Shown here piece after piece: positions 60,600 to 64,000 of a stretch of DNA of 64,000 nucleotides. This DNA comes from Rhinopithecus roxellana. Taxonomy: Eukaryota > Chordata > Mammalia > Primates > Cercopithecidae. Below the pieces are notes generated by a model. It saw nothing but the letters and a program-made list of their open reading frames with translations, was not told the origin of the DNA and made no database searches. The stretch is taken from contig NC_044568.1 of assembly GCF_007565055.1 (NCBI RefSeq), positions 39,645,156 through 39,709,155 of the forward strand, given 5' to 3'. The stretch's first letter is position 1, and each line of letters opens with the position of its first letter. The translations under genes were made by a program, and so were the position numbers.

Positions 60600-60735
60600 T
60601 CAGATTCATTGAATCATTCATGATTATTTGAAGTAGATGATACTAATAACTAATAAAGGGAATTGAAGTGATTTGCTCAAGTCCTATTGCTGTTAAATGA
60701 TGGGGCCAGAATGATACAGATAGGATGCTCTATTT
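60600..60735 (-). mobile_element. MIR-like fragment
   Basis: Weak reverse MIR match: TAAAGGGAATTGAAGTGATT, TTGCTCAAGTCCTATTGCTG, TAAATGATGGGGCCAGAATG. Confidence 0.5.
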
Positions 60736-62317
60736 GTCTTCAATGTAAAGGGGGCTCTCTTTTGCACCCATTAGAAGCTGGGGTGAATTTTATTAATCTC
60801 TAAGAAATGTAGGTAAGTTACAGGAGACACCGAGGACCATGTAGAATGAGAACAGATAAAGAAATGACAGGTAAAATGAATGAGGAAAATGATGATACAA
60901 TTTTAGGAATGTCAATCTCCTTGGAAAGTGCACAGTTTCAGAAAGAGTGAATGGTGAATTTACTCTACAGCAGCAGCTTTGGAAATGAAAAATGGATTGT
61001 AAAAGTGTCTTACATTTCAACGAAGTGTTCAACATATAGAAAATGGGATGCTTGCAGGAGCTTAACAGGATTAAACCAAGGATCATACCAGAATGACAGC
61101 TCCACTTAAAGGATGAATTGTAAAGTCACAAAAGTTACAGAGGGAGGTCAAGCCACAGCAGGAGTTTATTGCTAAAGGATTGATGAAGTGACATTTTCCA
61201 ATAAAGGGATAAAAAGATTATTTTGAAAAATAAAATCAGAATTATATTCTGGGCTTCTAGGAAAGAGTATAGATGGATTAGCAGGGATCCTTTAAAATAC
61301 ACAAAATATTTTATTTAGTGTGTAACCAAACCGCTAAAAATATCCCTATGCATGTTCCAAAATAAAACAATGTATTAGAAAAACATCACCTTCATGTTAG
61401 CCTGTTAATGGGGTTAGTTCTTAATTAGTTGTATGTGCCAAAAGTGAACAATATCTGAAAAAAATATCCAATTAATATGCACACAAGCTAAGGAAAGGAT
61501 TTTGTCTTGAGATCTAAAAACAGAAGATGGAGAGAACTGCAAAGGATGCAACTTAGTAATTCTTGATGAATTTTATTGCATTTGAGGATAAAGATTCAAA
61601 CATCATCTTTGATTTTCATTACTACTCTTGAGACCTTGAGGGTATTTGCAAGATTTTTTTAATGACAATTTTTATTTAGCGCTTTTTAGTTCAAAGAGTT
61701 TAAAGTGCTAAGATGCATACTTAATTTCCATTATCAATGCTGTAATAATGAAGGTGTGATGGGACATACGAACATGCCATGGAGTATACAGGAGACAACA
61801 AAATCAGATAAATTTATGGAAGAAAGTAAATGACTTAGTCAAAGTCAACATTACTCTTCAGGAGCACAACTACCACTAGCTGAGTCTTTGCCATTTGCAA
61901 AGTAAAATATAACTCTAAATCTAAAAGCTTCCCTGTGCTGACTTGTCTTGCCTTTTTCAAGTATTACTTTGCAAATATTTTCTGAATGCATAGACTTTCC
62001 TTGGATTTTAAACTACATGATACTAAAACTGTAATAATTTTGCATATCCTCTACTTTTAAAAATTCACATTGGTATGTTGTTAAAATGTGATTGTGTGTC
62101 TCTACTTGGTGGGAGGAAGGGGAAGAGTGGGGAGAGTCTATGAAGAAAAAGAATGTACTTTATGCACACATCTTAGGAAAGACTCATGTTTATCATATTG
62201 GCACTCCAGGAAGAATTTCAGAATAAGAGGTAGAGAGCCAAAAGAAACAAGTTTCTTAGGACCTAGTTGACTGGTTTTAAACCCCAGGTGTAGATACTGC
62301 CTGATATGCCTGGTTAT
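60736..62317. other. unassigned noncoding DNA
   Basis: About 1.6 kb with no gene or confident repeat. A 97-codon minus frame at 60793-61086 lacks any recognised similarity. Confidence 0.4.
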
Positions 62318-62632
62318 TTTTAAACTTTATTTATTTATTTTCATTTATTTACTTTTTAGAGACAAGTTTTTTTCCCTGCCACCTAGGCTTGCATGTGGTG
62401 GAACAGTCATGGCTCACTGCAGCCTTGAACTCAAGGGATTAAGTAATTCTCCTGCCTCATCCTCCTGAGTAGCTGGGACTGCAGGCACACACCACCATGC
62501 CTAGAGAATTTTTCAAATTTTTTTTAAATTTTTTTTTTTTTTTGGTAGAGACAGGGTTTAACTTTGTTACTCAGGCTCATCTTGAACCTCTGGCCTCAAG
62601 AAATTCTCCCTCCTCAGCCTCCCAAAATATGG
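62318..62632 (-). mobile_element. AluJ-like, antisense, truncated
   Basis: Old Alu: AGACAAGTTTTTTTCCCTGCC, read at 62361-62381, then CATGGCTCACTGCAGCCTTG, CTGAGTAGCTGGGACTGCAG, GGTAGAGACAGGGTTTAACT and ending CAGCCTCCCAAAATATGG, where the expected GTGCTGGGATTACAGG end is lost. The tail side is a (TTTA)n array (62325-62346). Confidence 0.85.
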
Positions 62633-62905
62633 CAGATTTTTAAGGCCAAGTTGGCACTTCTCAAAAATGATAGGCAGTAGGTTATCCTAGAGATACTAGT
62701 GAGCTGAGTGGAAGGTAGCGGTGATGAGATTTTCATAAGGATGAGCAATAGCAAGTGCAGAGAAAAATAGATGGAACCATGGTGGTGAATTTGACTACTT
62801 AATGCAATTAAAGCTGAGAATTTTTTTTTTAACTGACATGAGTAGGGACCAAACAATCTCAGTGCCAAGAAAAAGGTTCATAGAACCAAACATAAAATTA
62901 AACGG

Positions 62906-63201
62906 GGCCGGACGCGGTGGGTCACGCCAGTAATCCCAGCACTTTGGGAGGCCAAGGTGGGAGGATCACATGAGGTCAGGACCAGCCTGGCCAACATGGT
63001 GAAACCTCGTCTCTACTAAAAATACAAAAATTAGCCTGGCGTGGTGGCGGGCGCCTGTAATCCCAGCTACTCGGGAGGCTGAGACAGGAGAACCGCTTGA
63101 ACCCAGGAGGTGTAGGTTGCAGTGAGCAGAGATTGCGCCACTGCACTCTAGCATGGGAAACAAATAGAGAAACTCCATAAAAAAAATAAATAAAAAAAAA
63201 A
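62906..63201 (+). mobile_element. AluS-like, sense orientation
   Basis: Starts GGCCGGACGCGGTGGGTCAC; has a short deletion after GAGGTCAGG (direct join to ACCAGCCTGGCC, removing the AGTTCGAG part of the B box region). Ends CTCCATAAAAAAAATAAATA plus A-rich tail. Confidence 0.92.
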
Positions 63202-63751
63202 GCATAGATTTCAGTGGGTAAAAAAAGATACAGAGTAGCGTGCGGGAAATTCTACTGGACAGATATCTTAGTCCTGTAATCTTCCTCTCTTTACATGAGT
63301 TCACATCTTAAGTGTCCCAACGATTACCCTTATCAAATTAACACATACTTGAGTGAAAGTACATGGCAATACATGAATTTATGTATAAAATTGAAATTAC
63401 TTTCTGGGTTCTCTCTCCTCCCCCCAATTTCCATGATTTTCAAACAAAGCTTCCATCGAAAATCTTGAAGACACTTCCTAAAGGAGACTTTCAAAGACAA
63501 TTTTTTGGGTAACAGCTGTAAAAAGTTACATGGAAATGGTCATAAACATTTTAGGTTTTGATTAATAGTATTTTCTATATTTCACTCTTGTAATGGTCCC
63601 ACTGCCTAGAGCCTAGAGTGTGGTGTTTACATGTATGATGATTTGGCTAGTGGTTGCTTCTGGTTAGAATTAAGACCTATTGATACATGATCAGCAGAAG
63701 AAACTACAGCAAGACAATAAGTTCAACAAGGGCTGTTCAACCCATATACGG
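63202..63751. other. unassigned spacer
   Basis: Nothing recognised. Confidence 0.4.
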
Positions 63752-64000
63752 TGTATTAGTCCATTTTCACACTGCTATAAAGAAATACCCAAGAGTGGGT
63801 AATTTATGAAGGAAAGAGGTTTAATTGACTCACAGTTGTGCATGGCTGAGGAAGACCTGGGAAACTTACAACCATGGCAGAAGGCAAAGGGGAAGCAGGC
63901 ACCTTCTTCACAAAGTGGCAGGAGAGGGTGCGAGCAAAGAACCCCTTATAGTAAACCATCAGATCTTGTGGGAACTCACTCACTATCACAAGAACAGCAT
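63752..64000 (-). mobile_element. MST/THE1-type MaLR LTR, antisense, running off the window
   Basis: Begins TGTATTAGTCCATTTTCACA, the reverse complement of the LTR 3' end, with GAAATACCCAAGAGTGGGTA, GGTTTAATTGACTCACAG, ACAACCATGGCAGAAGG and CTCACTCACTATCACAAGAA. The other end is beyond 64000, so it cannot be told whether it is a solo LTR. Confidence 0.9.

Noticed and set aside
1..64000. tRNA, 5S, 7SK, U6 or Y RNA genes and pseudogenes
   Set aside because: Looked for their characteristic boxes and found none; old degraded copies could be missed without a search tool.

Overview
This window looks like primate nuclear DNA, most likely from an Old World monkey (macaque, baboon or vervet type). 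Alu, L1PA-type L1, MIR, L2, MaLR and ERV1 elements sit together. The youngest Alu (413-710) has GATCCGGCCACTGC in its right arm where human AluY has GATCGCGCCACTGC; I recall that as a mark of Old World monkey AluY copies. I found no functional protein-coding gene, no tRNA/rRNA/snRNA gene, no CpG-island promoter and no CRISPR array. Open frames over 100 codons are L1 remnants, antisense shadows of L1, or isolated frames with no gene-like context.

Layout. 1-2352: AluY plus old, mostly unassigned DNA. 2353-8732: a full-length minus-strand L1 with 5'UTR, ORF1, ORF2, 3'UTR and a 151-bp 3' transduction, inside a target-site duplication; both ORFs are broken by single lesions. 8733-18630: spacer, then a very decayed plus-strand L1M with a second L1 3' end nested in its ORF2. 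18631-22755: a hAT-type DNA transposon fossil and unassigned DNA. 22756-28000: another plus-strand L1M, with about 240-bp tandem repeats in its 5'UTR, an internal deletion joining ORF1 to the RT domain, and a solo LTR inside ORF2.

28000-40700 is a patchwork: Alu, a 5'-truncated L1 with a 16-bp target-site duplication, two ERV1-like solo LTRs, MLT1 LTRs and a partial MaLR internal region, MIR and L2. 40718-42609 holds an Alu, a 59-bp Alu stub, and an intronless processed pseudogene of APOO (MICOS subunit MIC26) with its own target-site duplication. 42610-54773 holds MIRs, an MST-type LTR inserted in a MIR, an antisense Alu and several microsatellites. 54774-56596 is a 5'-truncated L1PA-type copy in the same orientation as the full-length L1. 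56597-64000 holds a third ERV1-like LTR, three Alus and an MST/THE1-type LTR running off the window end.

Nothing acts as a gene network. The history is repeated retrotransposition by L1 machinery (L1, Alu, APOO retrocopy) into intergenic or intronic DNA, overlaid on older LTR and DNA-transposon insertions. I did not find a credible new biological system. The most informative items are the L1 3' transduction, the short list of lesions that inactivated that L1 (including loss of endonuclease residue N147), the paired retro-insertions at the APOO retrocopy, the internally deleted L1M, and a near-perfect X-box palindrome in one LTR. Family names rest on recalled consensus sequences and were not checked with a repeat library.
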